Below, piece after piece: positions 1 to 8,431 of a stretch of DNA of 42,232 nt; within the stretch, counting starts at the first letter, position 1; each line of letters starts with the position of its first letter. The position numbers and the translations under genes were made by a program. This stretch comes from a virus. Location of the stretch: the IMG/VR virus record IMGVR_UViG_3300050190_000021, positions 1 to 42,232 of that record; one strand, given 5' to 3'. The notes below the pieces were generated by a model that saw only the letters and a list, made by a program, of their open reading frames with translations, was not told where the DNA came from and did no database searches.

Positions 1-2
1 CA

Positions 3-119
3 GCTTATAGCATAGTAGTTTTGCTATTTATCATAATTCGAGAATTTAAGAAAGGTGACAAAGGATGGAAAGCAGCACTTCTAATTCCAATAATAATACT
101 TCTAATTAATCAAAAATAG
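3..119 (+). CDS. C-terminal fragment of a small membrane protein (5' end outside window)
   Basis: An open frame enters from the left edge and stops at a TAG at 117-119. It encodes two hydrophobic stretches (around IVVLLFIII and LLIPIIILLI) separated by a short basic segment (REFKKGDKGWK). That suggests the end of a small two-helix membrane protein with a hairpin topology. The next gene starts 13 bases later behind a GGGAGG ribosome site, so the two are probably cotranscribed. No family can be named from 38 residues. Confidence 0.5.
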   Translation, partial: AYSIVVLLFIIIREFKKGDKGWKAALLIPIIILLINQK

Positions 120-132
120 GGAGGAAAAAACA

Positions 133-381
133 ATGAAATCGACCGGTATTGTTAGAAAAATAGACCCATTAGGAAGATTTGTGTTACCGAAAGAATTGAG
201 AGATATTTTAGATATTCCAGTACGTACTCCAATGGAAATTTACACAGAGGACGACACCATAGTTCTTAAAAAATATGAACCGGATTGTTTGTTTTGTGGC
301 AGTGGAGATGACTTGATTACCTATAAGGGTAAACATGTTTGTATAAATTGCTTGAAAGATTTTTGTGAAATGAATGAATAA
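133..381 (+). CDS. AbrB/SpoVT-type transcriptional regulator with C-terminal zinc-binding segment
   Basis: 82 residues. The first 50 form a typical SpoVT-AbrB swapped-hairpin DNA-binding domain (GIVRKIDPLGRFVLPKELR, then a DTIVLKKYEP strand). AbrB-like proteins bind DNA as dimers or tetramers and act as transition-state or phage early-gene regulators. The C-terminal 30 residues carry two Cys pairs (CLFC and CINC) about 20 residues apart, a probable zinc knuckle seen in clostridial AbrB homologues. The start follows a GGGAGG site. Family call is firm; the regulated promoters are unknown. Confidence 0.9.
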   Translation: MKSTGIVRKIDPLGRFVLPKELRDILDIPVRTPMEIYTEDDTIVLKKYEPDCLFCGSGDDLITYKGKHVCINCLKDFCEMNE

Positions 382-405
382 AAAAGGATCCTCTGACAAG
401 GACCC
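380..405 (-). terminator. Intrinsic terminator read on the minus strand
   Basis: On the minus strand the sequence is GGGTCCT, a six-base loop, AGGATCC, then six T. All seven stem pairs form if one G-U is allowed. On the plus strand the same position is an A-C mismatch and the following bases are not T-rich, so it should work only for leftward transcripts. It overlaps the stop codon of the AbrB gene. No minus-strand gene lies just to the right, so it may limit antisense transcription. Confidence 0.5.
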
Positions 406-468
406 AAACAAAATAAACCTAATTACAGTATACCAAGTACCAGATGACATATCAAGGAGGGCAGTATT

Positions 469-720
469 TTGAGTAGACAAGTTGCATTAATCAAATTCAA
501 AGGGTATCAGGACTTTATGGAATACTCTTACCACACAGATATAAGTGATTTAAAGGAAGGAAATATTGTAGTAGTACCAACAAACAACTCATTCTCAATA
601 GGTATTTTTTCAAGATACTCAAGTAATAAAAAGCATATTGAACATGCATCAAAGTGGATTGTTGAGAGGGTAGATGTTGAAGCATATGAAGAAAAATTGT
701 TTTTAGGAGGTTTTGATTAA
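469..720 (+). CDS. Small phage protein of unknown function
   Basis: 83 residues, starting at a TTG seven bases or so after a strong AAGGAGG site at 454-460. The protein is acidic to neutral, with a central segment that looks like a small beta barrel (EGNIVVVPTNNSFSIGIF) and a C-terminal helix (WIVERVDVEAYEEKLF). I do not recognise the family. It is directly followed by the next gene with no gap, so translation is probably coupled. The early-region position suggests a host-takeover or accessory role, which is inference only. Confidence 0.7.
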   Translation: MSRQVALIKFKGYQDFMEYSYHTDISDLKEGNIVVVPTNNSFSIGIFSRYSSNKKHIEHASKWIVERVDVEAYEEKLFLGGFD

Positions 721-921
721 ATGGGTAGATTGAAAAAAGTAAGTTATCCGGCAGAAAATGGTGAGCTTATATATGTAGCTAAAAGAACAATTGACTTAAT
801 CAAGAAAAAAACTATCATCACAAAGCAATATGTTGACAAAGAAAAACTTGTTATTGAATATCATGCCAAACATGGTAGTAACCGCGGTGTAATGGAACTC
901 AATGATATGGGTCCATATTAA
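721..921 (+). CDS. Small basic protein of unknown function
   Basis: 66 residues, lysine rich. The ATG abuts the TAA of the gene before it, and the ribosome site (GGAGG) lies inside the 3' end of that gene, which points to coupled translation. Predicted strands and one helix (AKRTIDLIKKK) are visible but no motif is. The family is not recognised. Confidence 0.65.
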   Translation: MGRLKKVSYPAENGELIYVAKRTIDLIKKKTIITKQYVDKEKLVIEYHAKHGSNRGVMELNDMGPY

Positions 922-948
922 AAAATAATTAAAGAAGGAGAAAATTAA

Positions 949-1362
949 ATGAAAATTGTAGCAGAATTTAATTCCAATGCAGAATTAGTAAGTTTTATAA
1001 GTACATTTGGAGGTAAAATCTCAGGACCTGTTACAGAAGTAAAAGCAGATAGATATGCAAATTCAGCACCAAAAACAAAAGTTGAAGTAATTAAAAAAGT
1101 AGAAACACCTATAGAAACAAAAATTGAGGCGGTAGTAGAAATAAAAGATGCTGAAATAGTTAAAACAGATGAAACAAAAACTGGTCCAGTAGAGCTTTTA
1201 TTTACCAAGGAAATGGTCCGAGCAGTATTCACTAAATTATTCGAAGAAGGAAAACAGAAAGAAGCTAAGGAACTTACAGCTAAATTTGGGGCTAATAACT
1301 TGTCAGAACTAAAAGAAACAGATTATGCAACTATATATAAAGAAGCTGGGGGATTGGTTTAA
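949..1362 (+). CDS. Hypothetical protein upstream of the DUF2800 nuclease
   Basis: 137 residues with three parts. The N-terminus (1-45) looks like a small alpha/beta fold. The middle (about 45-80) is a low-complexity linker of K, E, V and T. The C-terminus (about 80-137) is helical with a pattern often seen in phage recombination-gene neighbours (LLFTKEMVRAVFTKLFEEG, then AKFGANNLSELKETDY). The stop and the next start share bases in TAATG. It is probably an accessory to the DUF2800/DUF2815 pair, but its function is unknown. Confidence 0.7.
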   Translation: MKIVAEFNSNAELVSFISTFGGKISGPVTEVKADRYANSAPKTKVEVIKKVETPIETKIEAVVEIKDAEIVKTDETKTGPVELLFTKEMVRAVFTKLFEEGKQKEAKELTAKFGANNLSELKETDYATIYKEAGGLV

Positions 1363-2723
1363 TGGTTCAACATGCAATATTAAGTGCGAGTTCTGCCTAT
1401 AGATGGATGGCTTGCCAACCTTCAGCAAGGCTTGAAGAAAACTATGCAAATAAAACAAGTGCTTTTGCAGCTGAGGGAACTTTGGCTCACGAACTTGGAG
1501 AATTAAGTTTAAAGCATAATCTTGGTGAAATTAGTACAAGAAAATTTAATTTAGAATTCAAGAAGATTGAAGCAAATGAACTCTTTACAAATGACATGCC
1601 AGATTATGTTGAGATTTATACGGATACTTGCATGGAAAAAGTATCTGAAGCTAAGTCAAAAACAAAGGATGCTCTCTTCAAAATAGAACAAAGATTAAAT
1701 TTTAGTAAATGGGTTCCAGAAGGTTTTGGAACAGGAGATTTTGTAATAATTGCAGATGGAACAATAGAAATATGTGATTTGAAGTACGGAAAAGGTGTTC
1801 CTGTAAGTGCATTAAATAATGTTCAAATGAGATTGTACGCACTTGGAGCTATAGCAGAGTTTGAGTTTCTATATGATATCAAGAATGTAAAAATGACTAT
1901 CATTCAGCCTAGATTAGACAGCATTTCAAGTGATGAAATAACAGCAATTGACTTACTTAAATGGGCAGATGAATTTGTAAAACCTACTGCTCTACTAGCC
2001 TTTAAGGGTGAAGGAGAATATTGTGCAGGTAATCATTGTGGTTTCTGTAGAGCCAAAGCAGTATGCAAGGCGAGAGCAGACAAAAATATGGAACTTGCTA
2101 AGTATGAATTTAAGGCTTCCCCAACTTTAAATGAAGAAGAAATTGCTGATATTTTAGGAAAAGCTGGTGAACTCGCTAAGTGGAGCAAGGATGTACAAGA
2201 ATATGCGCTGGATCAAGCGTTATTAGGAATTGAATATACAGGTTGGAAGATAGTAGAAGGCAAGAGTAGTAGAAAATATACTGATGAAACAAAGATTATA
2301 AGTGCCTTAATATCAGGTGAAATTGATACAGAAAACATATATAAACCAAAGCAACTGTTAGGAATTACTGCAATGGAAAAAGCAATAGGCAAAAAACAAT
2401 TTAACGAATTATGTAGTGAGTACATTGAAAAACCAATGGGAAAACCTACTTTAGTCCCTGAAAGTGATAAAAGAGAAGTATTCAACTCAGTAAAAGTTGA
2501 TTTTGGAATTAAAGATGAAACACTATTAATAAGTAACCCGGTTTTGATAAAGGATACAACTTCACAAAATGCTGAACTTTTAGCAGATCTAAGACTTTAT
2601 AACGACGCAAGTAAGCAAGAGTATTATGACAATTCTTTTTTTCACTCTATGATAGCGAAATATGGAGAAAAAGATATTAAGGATATGCAAGACTTTTTAG
2701 GAATTGAAAGTAAATCAAATTAA
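1362..2723 (+). CDS. DUF2800 family phage PD-(D/E)XK nuclease, Cas4/AddB-like
   Basis: 453 residues. The N-terminus has the DUF2800 signature (LSASSAYRWMACQPSARLE, then SAFAAEGTLAHELGE). A PD-(D/E)XK core is visible around residues 125-160: GTGDFV, then EICDLKYGKG, with Q at VQMRLYALG. Four cysteines near residues 222-237 (CAGNHCGFC and AVC) match the iron-sulfur staple of Cas4/AddB exonucleases. The family is widespread in Firmicute phages next to DUF2815 and PolA, where it is thought to process DNA ends for recombination or replication. Family is clear; the activity is inferred. Confidence 0.9.
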   Translation: MVQHAILSASSAYRWMACQPSARLEENYANKTSAFAAEGTLAHELGELSLKHNLGEISTRKFNLEFKKIEANELFTNDMPDYVEIYTDTCMEKVSEAKSKTKDALFKIEQRLNFSKWVPEGFGTGDFVIIADGTIEICDLKYGKGVPVSALNNVQMRLYALGAIAEFEFLYDIKNVKMTIIQPRLDSISSDEITAIDLLKWADEFVKPTALLAFKGEGEYCAGNHCGFCRAKAVCKARADKNMELAKYEFKASPTLNEEEIADILGKAGELAKWSKDVQEYALDQALLGIEYTGWKIVEGKSSRKYTDETKIISALISGEIDTENIYKPKQLLGITAMEKAIGKKQFNELCSEYIEKPMGKPTLVPESDKREVFNSVKVDFGIKDETLLISNPVLIKDTTSQNAELLADLRLYNDASKQEYYDNSFFHSMIAKYGEKDIKDMQDFLGIESKSN

Positions 2724-2745
2724 AAATAAAAGGAGATCATTAATT

Positions 2746-3297
2746 ATGGCAAAAGTTAAAGCAAGTAGAAAAGGTACAAAGGTTATTACAGGGAAGGTAA
2801 GACTATCTTATGAACATCTATTCGAGGCTAGCGCAATGGCTGGTAACGATCCTAAATATAGCGTATGTGTGTTAATAAGTAAATCAGATACAGAAACACT
2901 TTCATGTGTTAGAGAAGCAATAGACGAAGCAGAACAAAATGGACTAGCTAAGTTAGGTGGAAAAATTGCTAAGAATATAAAAATTCCACTAAGGGATGGA
3001 GACATTGACCATGAAGGCGACGAAGCATATGCAAATTGTTATTTTCTTAATGCTTCATCTAAAAATAGACCAGGTGTTGTAGATATGGACGTACAGCCAG
3101 TTATGGACGCTGAAGAAGTTTATTCAGGTTGTTATGCTAGAGTTTCTATTAATTTTTATGCTTTTGCTATGAACGCAAATAAGGGTATAGCAGCAGGTTT
3201 AAATAATGTTCAAAAGCTTGAAGATGGAGAAAAACTTTCTGGTGGTGCAAGTGCTAGTGAAGATTTTGGAGCTGTTGAACAAGATTTTCTAGCTTAG
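2746..3297 (+). CDS. DUF2815 family, ssDNA-binding-type phage replication protein
   Basis: 183 residues from the ATG at 2746, chosen because AAGGAG at 2729-2734 is correctly spaced; an in-frame ATG at 2704 inside the preceding gene has no such site. Typical DUF2815 features are the N-terminal strand GKVRLSYEHLFEA, the YSVCVLISKSD strand, and the acidic C-terminal tail ending in EQDFLA. The acidic tip resembles the protein-recruiting tails of phage ssDNA-binding proteins such as T7 gp2.5. It is expected to coat single strands for PolA and the DUF2800 nuclease encoded beside it. Confidence 0.88.
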   Translation: MAKVKASRKGTKVITGKVRLSYEHLFEASAMAGNDPKYSVCVLISKSDTETLSCVREAIDEAEQNGLAKLGGKIAKNIKIPLRDGDIDHEGDEAYANCYFLNASSKNRPGVVDMDVQPVMDAEEVYSGCYARVSINFYAFAMNANKGIAAGLNNVQKLEDGEKLSGGASASEDFGAVEQDFLA

Positions 3298-3321
3298 ATA
3301 GTAGATAAAAGTAATTTAATT

Positions 3322-3351
3322 GTGAGGTTTGATTGAGGGATCAAGCTTCAC
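3322..3351 (+). terminator. Twelve-pair hairpin after the DUF2815 gene
   Basis: GTGAGGTTTGAT at 3322-3333 pairs over all 12 positions (two of them G-U) with ATCAAGCTTCAC at 3340-3351 around a six-base loop. It is followed by TTCTTAAT, a weak U tract. It sits 25 bases after the DUF2815 stop and before the ribosome site of the next gene, so partial termination or mRNA end protection is likely. Confidence 0.6.
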
Positions 3352-3383
3352 TTCTTAATACATATGAAAGTGGAGGGTAAATT

Positions 3384-3938
3384 ATGAAGAAAAAAGCCTT
3401 AATGGAATTTATAGAAGTGGTAGAAAGTAAGGCTGTAAGCAGTGTTAATACTAGACATAATAAAATAATTAGTGATGCAAAAGAGAAATTATTTGAAACT
3501 GGTGGATATAACAAAAGAATAGTTGATATTCAAAATTTAACTAACTCATTGCAAATTGAAATTCAAAAGTTAGTTTTAGATATGAGCGATAACGTTGGCG
3601 TTAACTATCCTCGGTGTGAATATAATGATTTATTACATGAGCTTAATGACTTTATTGGTACAAAGAAAATTAAACAACAAATGTTTAACCGAAGTAGCTT
3701 TTCAGGTAGTTTAGTACCACTTCTTATAAAAGCTAAAGATCTAGAAATTGAAGAGGTTAGAAAGAATTATAACCTTGTTAGATATGTTTGTAATAACAAG
3801 TCAAGTGCTAAAGATATTGCCGAATATCTAGAAGGTGTGGGCTTTGATATATCAAGTGTAAGAAAAGGCGACGATTGTATAGCTCTTTCAGTAAAACTTG
3901 ATAAAAGCAAATTATTTGTATGTGGTGATAATAAATGA
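3384..3938 (+). CDS. Hypothetical helical protein in the replication module
   Basis: 184 residues, mostly helical, starting after GTGGAGG. The first 75 residues read as long amphipathic helices (possible coiled coil), followed by a globular part with a conserved-looking tail (AKDIAEYLEGVGFDISSVRK). I do not recognise a family. The end overlaps the methyltransferase start by four bases (ATGA), so the two are translationally coupled. Confidence 0.65.
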   Translation: MKKKALMEFIEVVESKAVSSVNTRHNKIISDAKEKLFETGGYNKRIVDIQNLTNSLQIEIQKLVLDMSDNVGVNYPRCEYNDLLHELNDFIGTKKIKQQMFNRSSFSGSLVPLLIKAKDLEIEEVRKNYNLVRYVCNNKSSAKDIAEYLEGVGFDISSVRKGDDCIALSVKLDKSKLFVCGDNK

Positions 3939-4495
3939 ATGGCATAAGCATTGCGGGCAGAAAGAAGAATGATGGAATTGACTTCTACCAAACGCCTACC
4001 TGGGCAACTAAGAAATTACTGGAATATGAGAAGTTTGAAGGCGATATACTAGAACCTTGTTGCGGATCAGGTGCAATAAGTATTGTACTAGAAAATGCAG
4101 ACTATGAGGTATATTCAGGCGATATAAGGACGGATGATGATGTATATGGTGTAAAGGGTGCTGATATATTGAAATTAAATTCAAAAGAAGATAGTAAATT
4201 TGACAATATAGTAACCAATCCGCCGTATTACTGTGCTAAAGAGATTATTCTAAAATCCTTAGATATTACTTCAGGAAAAGTTGCAATGCTTTTAAAGCTC
4301 ACATTTCTTGAAAGTGTTAAACGTTATGAATTTTTCAAAAACACACCTCTAAAAATTGTATACGTGTTTTGTAAGAGAGTTCAAATGTATCCTGAAGGAA
4401 TTGAAAGACCTAAGAATAGTGGAACAATATGCTTTGCTTGGTTTATATGGGAACATGGATATATCGGAAAACCTCAGATTGAGTGGTTAATATGA
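3935..4495 (+). CDS. Phage DNA N6-adenine-type methyltransferase
   Basis: 186 residues. Class I S-adenosylmethionine methyltransferase: motif I is ILEPCCGSGAISIVL near residue 40, an acidic strand end follows (YSGDIRTDD), and the catalytic motif IV is NPPY in VTNPPYYC near residue 95. NPPY is the hallmark of N6-adenine or N4-cytosine methylation. No target-recognition domain or partner endonuclease is visible, so it looks like an orphan phage methylase that may shield DNA from host restriction. It overlaps genes on both sides (ATGA at each junction). Confidence 0.85.
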   Translation: MNGISIAGRKKNDGIDFYQTPTWATKKLLEYEKFEGDILEPCCGSGAISIVLENADYEVYSGDIRTDDDVYGVKGADILKLNSKEDSKFDNIVTNPPYYCAKEIILKSLDITSGKVAMLLKLTFLESVKRYEFFKNTPLKIVYVFCKRVQMYPEGIERPKNSGTICFAWFIWEHGYIGKPQIEWLI

Positions 4496-5034
4496 AAGAA
4501 ATATGGAAGAATATACCAAATTTTAAGGATTATCAGGCTTCTAACCTTGGACGTATAAGAAGTTTGGACAGACTGATAACACAGATTAATAGGTGGGGAA
4601 AATTAGCGTCAAGAAAATATCCAGGGAAGATATTTACTTTTAATACTTTTAGTAGAGCAAACACTGATTATGAGTGTGTACTGATGAATGGCTCTAAAAT
4701 TACCGTTCACGTTTTAATTCTCCTAGCTTTTAAAGGCCCTATGCCAAAAAAGTATAAAGTTATTAGACACTTGGATGGCAATTCTTTTAATAATAAATTG
4801 AGTAATTTAAAGTATGGAACGTTTTCAGAAAACGAAATTGATAAGTATAGATATGGAACTCCTAAAGGAAAATTAACGACTGAAGAAGTTATAGAAATTA
4901 GAAAATTATTTGGTACTGGTATAAGTCATAAAAATATTGGTTGGCTTTTTGGTGTAAATAGAAGAACTATTAGTAGCATTTATGAAAATGTAAGCTACGC
5001 ATGGCTAAATAAAAGTGGTGAGATAGATGGATAA
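4492..5034 (+). CDS. NUMOD4/HNH homing endonuclease
   Basis: 180 residues from the ATG at 4492, which overlaps the methyltransferase stop as ATGA; a GTG three codons upstream is less likely. The order is a NUMOD4 module (EIWKNIPNFKDYQASNLGR, residues 2-21), an HNH_3 core (VIRHLDGNSFNNKLSNLKYGT, about residues 85-105), and a C-terminal helix-turn-helix (LTTEEVIEIRKL, then GVNRRTISSI). The catalytic H and N residues are present. It is wedged between the methylase and polymerase genes with overlaps on both sides, a usual seat for free-standing homing endonucleases. Confidence 0.9.
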   Translation: MKEIWKNIPNFKDYQASNLGRIRSLDRLITQINRWGKLASRKYPGKIFTFNTFSRANTDYECVLMNGSKITVHVLILLAFKGPMPKKYKVIRHLDGNSFNNKLSNLKYGTFSENEIDKYRYGTPKGKLTTEEVIEIRKLFGTGISHKNIGWLFGVNRRTISSIYENVSYAWLNKSGEIDG

Positions 5035-6982
5035 TTACTTATTCATTGATGTTGAAACGTACTCGGATTTTGATATTAAACTTTGTGGTGCTTATAAATA
5101 CGTTGAATCACCTAATTTTGAGATAATGCTATTTGCTTATGCTTTTAATAATGATGAAGTAAAAATAGTTGATATGACTATAGACAAAATACCTGAGAAA
5201 GTATATCTGGCCTTAACTGATCCAAACATAATAAAAGTTTCTCATAATGCTAATTTTGAGAGAAATGCAATTAAAAGTCATTTCAACTTAGAAATGCAAC
5301 CTGAACAGTGGCATTGCAGTATGGTAAAAGCTTTAACTTTAGGGCTACCAGGAAGTTTAGACGCTATAGGCAAGGTATTAAATTTTGGGGATGATAAGCA
5401 AAAACTTAGAGCTGGTAGAGCTTTGGTGTTGTTTTTCTGTAAACCATGTAAACCTACTAAAAGAAATAATCTTATAACTAGGAATTTAGCAAATGAAAAT
5501 ATTGAAAAATGGGAATTATTTAAAACATATTGCGTTCAAGATGTTGTTTCAATGTGTGCAATATGGAACATGACTAGTAAATATATAACTATTGAAACTG
5601 AACAGAAATTATGGAATCTGGATCAAAAAGTTAATGATACTGGTGTAGGTATAGATATAGATTTTGTTAATCAAGCGATTAAGTGCGACGCTCAATATAC
5701 TCAAAGATTAAAAGTTGAAGCAAAAGAGCTTACAGGCCTTAGTAATCCTAATTCACCAGCTCAACTTAAAGTCTGGATTGGTGAGCGTTTAGGGCATGAA
5801 GTAACTAGCTTAACTAAGGATAGTATATCCGATCTTCTTGAAGAGGCTGAGGATGATGGTGTTAAAAGAATTTTAGAACTTAGGCAACTTATGGCTAAGA
5901 CTTCAATTAAAAAATATAAGTGCATGAAAAATGCTTTTTGTAAAGATCATAGATCACATGGACTATTACAGTTTTACGGGGCAAATAGGACTGGGAGGTG
6001 GTCAGGTAAACTCATACAGGTACAAAATTTACCTAAGAATCATATACCAGATCTAGATTATGCGAGGGATTGTGTGAAGCAGGGGCGTTTTGATGAAGTA
6101 GAGTTTTTGTTTGATAGTGTACCAGATACACTTTCTCAACTTATTAGAACCGCATTTATACCCAGGCAGGGTAATAGGTTCATTGTTTCAGATTTTAGCG
6201 CTATAGAAGCCAGGGTTATAGCCTGGTTTGCAGGTGAAACTTGGAGAATGAAGGTTTTTGCTACTCATGGAAAGATTTATGAAGCTTCAGCAAGTCAAAT
6301 GTTTAAGGTACCTATAGAGAGTATTACTAAAGGATCACCACTAAGGCAAAAAGGTAAAATTTCAGAGCTTGCACTTGGTTATGGTGGAAGTGTTGGAGCT
6401 CTTACAGCTATGGGTGCTTTAAAAATGGGTGTTAAAGAGGATGAACTTAAAGGACTTGTGGATAAATGGAGAGAGTCTAATATTCATATAACTAAATTTT
6501 GGTGGGATTGTGATAAGGCAGCAAAGAAAGCTATAAATGAAAAAACTACAGTTTGCCTACAGTTTGGACTTAAATTTATTTATGATCCAGGAGTTTTATT
6601 CATACAGTTGCCCTCAGGTAGAAAATTAAGTTATATAAGACCTAAAATAGCAGAAGGAAAATTCGGTAAGCCAGTAATCACATATGAGGGTATGGAACAG
6701 ACCTCAAAGCAATGGACCACCTTAGAAACTTATGGACCTAAGATTGTGGAGAATATTGTTCAAGCCACTGCAAGAGATTGCTTAGGTGAGGCAATGGTTA
6801 AGGTAGAAAAAGCAAATTATCATATAGTAATGCATGTCCATGATGAGGTAATACTTGATACTCCTAGAAATAAAGGCTCACTTGAAGAAGTAAATGCAAT
6901 CTTTGGGGAACCAATTGATTGGGCACCAGGCTTACCACTTAAAGCTGATGGATATGAAACAGATTATTATAAGAAAGATTAG
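5027..6982 (+). CDS. Phage DNA polymerase, family A, with 3'-5' exonuclease
   Basis: 651 residues. The proofreading domain shows ExoI (FIDVETYSDFD, residues 5-15), ExoII (SHNANFERNA, about 73-82) and ExoIII (YCVQDVVSM, about 173). The polymerase domain shows motif A (IVSDFSAIEARV, about 385), motif B (RQKGKISELALGYGG, about 439) and motif C (HVHDEV, about 603). All catalytic carboxylates are present. There is no 5' nuclease domain, as usual for phage PolA. It is the replicative enzyme of the module with the DUF2815 protein and the VirE-type helicase. It overlaps the preceding endonuclease gene by eight bases. Confidence 0.97.
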   Translation: MDNYLFIDVETYSDFDIKLCGAYKYVESPNFEIMLFAYAFNNDEVKIVDMTIDKIPEKVYLALTDPNIIKVSHNANFERNAIKSHFNLEMQPEQWHCSMVKALTLGLPGSLDAIGKVLNFGDDKQKLRAGRALVLFFCKPCKPTKRNNLITRNLANENIEKWELFKTYCVQDVVSMCAIWNMTSKYITIETEQKLWNLDQKVNDTGVGIDIDFVNQAIKCDAQYTQRLKVEAKELTGLSNPNSPAQLKVWIGERLGHEVTSLTKDSISDLLEEAEDDGVKRILELRQLMAKTSIKKYKCMKNAFCKDHRSHGLLQFYGANRTGRWSGKLIQVQNLPKNHIPDLDYARDCVKQGRFDEVEFLFDSVPDTLSQLIRTAFIPRQGNRFIVSDFSAIEARVIAWFAGETWRMKVFATHGKIYEASASQMFKVPIESITKGSPLRQKGKISELALGYGGSVGALTAMGALKMGVKEDELKGLVDKWRESNIHITKFWWDCDKAAKKAINEKTTVCLQFGLKFIYDPGVLFIQLPSGRKLSYIRPKIAEGKFGKPVITYEGMEQTSKQWTTLETYGPKIVENIVQATARDCLGEAMVKVEKANYHIVMHVHDEVILDTPRNKGSLEEVNAIFGEPIDWAPGLPLKADGYETDYYKKD

Positions 6983-6991
6983 GAGGAAGCT

Positions 6992-7468
6992 ATGGAATTT
7001 AGATATTATATTACACCAGCTGATTATGACATTGCTAAAATAAATGGAATTGGTGTAAGAACTTTTTACAATAGGGTCATGATGTTGGGATGGACTATAG
7101 AGAGAGCCTCTACAGAGTGTAAACATCATCAATTCACAAAGAATATAAGCAATACTATGATAAAAACTTTAAAGCAAAATGGAATAAGTATAGAGGCATT
7201 TAGAAATAGGGTACAGGGGTATAAATGGGATATTGAAAAGGCTTTAAATACTCCACTGCTTACAAAAATTGAATGCGGTACTTTAGGTGCAGCTAAAAGA
7301 AAGAAAATTACAAATGAACAATATCAAGCAGCAGAATTAAATGGTATTGCAAGATGCACTTTAAAGCAAAGGATATTAAGAAGTCATTGGGATATTGATA
7401 AGGCAATTAATACTCCTACATTAACCAGGCGGGGTTGTTCCAAAATGAGTTATTCAGATAAACTTTGA
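6992..7468 (+). CDS. Repeat protein with three helical putative DNA-binding units
   Basis: 158 residues built from three imperfect units of about 45 residues. Each has the pattern Ala/Leu, two residues, NGI, a short turn, a basic helix and W-x-I-x-K/R-A: IAKINGIGVRTFYNRVMMLGW, KQNGISIEAFRNRV...KWDIEKA and ELNGIARCTLKQRI...HWDIDKA. Units 2 and 3 end in NTP(L/T)LT. Such units occur singly or in arrays in Firmicute phages and read as small helix-turn-helix modules. The role is unknown; architectural DNA binding is inferred. It starts nine bases after the polymerase stop behind AGGAGG. Confidence 0.72.
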   Translation: MEFRYYITPADYDIAKINGIGVRTFYNRVMMLGWTIERASTECKHHQFTKNISNTMIKTLKQNGISIEAFRNRVQGYKWDIEKALNTPLLTKIECGTLGAAKRKKITNEQYQAAELNGIARCTLKQRILRSHWDIDKAINTPTLTRRGCSKMSYSDKL

Positions 7469-7511
7469 TACGGATTATGAAGAAAATCCGCACTAACTGA
7501 AAGGAGAAATT

Positions 7512-7823
7512 ATGTTATTAGAATTTAAATTATATAAAATAAATACAGAGACAAGATTATACAAAATAGTAAGTGAGTACGATAACACAAATGAATTTAT
7601 TGTTGTTGGTGAAAATAAGACAAATTTTAAAGTTCATCAATTAACTAAAAAAGGTTTATGCCTTGTTGGTGGAATACCTTTAATTGAAATGGCTTATAGC
7701 GTTAAAAAATCAGATTTAACTCTATTAAATGATGGTATAGGTGTTGATTATACAGAGTTAGAGATACCCAAAGAATATTTAACAGTAGATGTGATAGAGA
7801 CTATTCAAAGATTAAACGATTAA
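7512..7823 (+). CDS. Hypothetical phage protein
   Basis: 103 residues behind GAAAGGAG. It is beta rich (FKLYKINTETRLYKIVSEY, then EFIVVGENK), with an acidic C-terminal helix (YLTVDVIETIQRLND). No motif or family is recognised. A short 6-bp hairpin (7471-7490) lies just upstream of its ribosome site. Confidence 0.62.
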   Translation: MLLEFKLYKINTETRLYKIVSEYDNTNEFIVVGENKTNFKVHQLTKKGLCLVGGIPLIEMAYSVKKSDLTLLNDGIGVDYTELEIPKEYLTVDVIETIQRLND

Positions 7824-7837
7824 TTTAGGAGGATATT

Positions 7838-8026
7838 ATGATAGGTGAAGTTATAAGGACACATGACAATGATGGAGTTAAATTTGGTTTACTTGTGGAG
7901 AATGAATATGGTAATGGTAAAGTTTATATTCCATGCAATGAATTATTGTGGGAGTTAAAAAAGGAAGAACTTAAAAACATTCCGTTAATACCTCAAAAAG
8001 TTGAAATTAAATTCATTAAAGAGTAG
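7838..8026 (+). CDS. Small hypothetical protein, probable beta barrel
   Basis: 62 residues behind TAGGAGG. Alternating hydrophobic strands (GEVIRTHDNDGVKFGLLVE, GKVYIPCNELLWEL, KVEIKFIKE) suggest a single small OB- or SH3-like barrel. No named family. It follows the previous gene after 14 bases, so they are likely cotranscribed. Confidence 0.6.
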   Translation: MIGEVIRTHDNDGVKFGLLVENEYGNGKVYIPCNELLWELKKEELKNIPLIPQKVEIKFIKE

Positions 8027-8083
8027 TGGGGATTACAAAAACAATATAAATGTAAATATTTACCAATAGAAAGGAGAAAGCAA

Positions 8084-8431
8084 ATGGATTTAGAAGAATT
8101 AAAAACTATAGTAGATGACACTATAAGCCATTTAAACACCATAGATGATGCAAAAGATATTTCAGTATTAATAACACTTTCTGAAAATTCTATAGGTGGT
8201 AGGGCTTCATGTAGTATTAAATATGCGTGTTTGGGGTTTGATTGGGAACATGGACAATTTAGAATTGAACCTACTAAAAACCTAGTTAAGATGGGTAATA
8301 CCATTACAGATACTAAAGAAGTTATTACTAGAGAATATAATGGTAAAAAATATTATAAATGTCCTAGATGCGAAATGATAGTTGCTAAAAAAGATAAGTA
8401 TTGTAGAGCATGTAGCCAAAAATTAATATAA
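8084..8431 (+). CDS. Hypothetical protein with C-terminal zinc ribbon
   Basis: 115 residues behind GAAAGGAG. The last 28 residues form a zinc ribbon with two Cys pairs (KCPRCEMIVA, then YCRACSQK), of the kind called zinc-ribbon or rubredoxin-like knuckles in phage accessory proteins. The N-terminal 85 residues are not recognised. The gene is flanked by copies of the 13-base sequence GGGATTACAAAAA (8028-8040 and 8463-8475), suggesting that this stretch was inserted or duplicated as a unit. Confidence 0.68.
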   Translation: MDLEELKTIVDDTISHLNTIDDAKDISVLITLSENSIGGRASCSIKYACLGFDWEHGQFRIEPTKNLVKMGNTITDTKEVITREYNGKKYYKCPRCEMIVAKKDKYCRACSQKLI

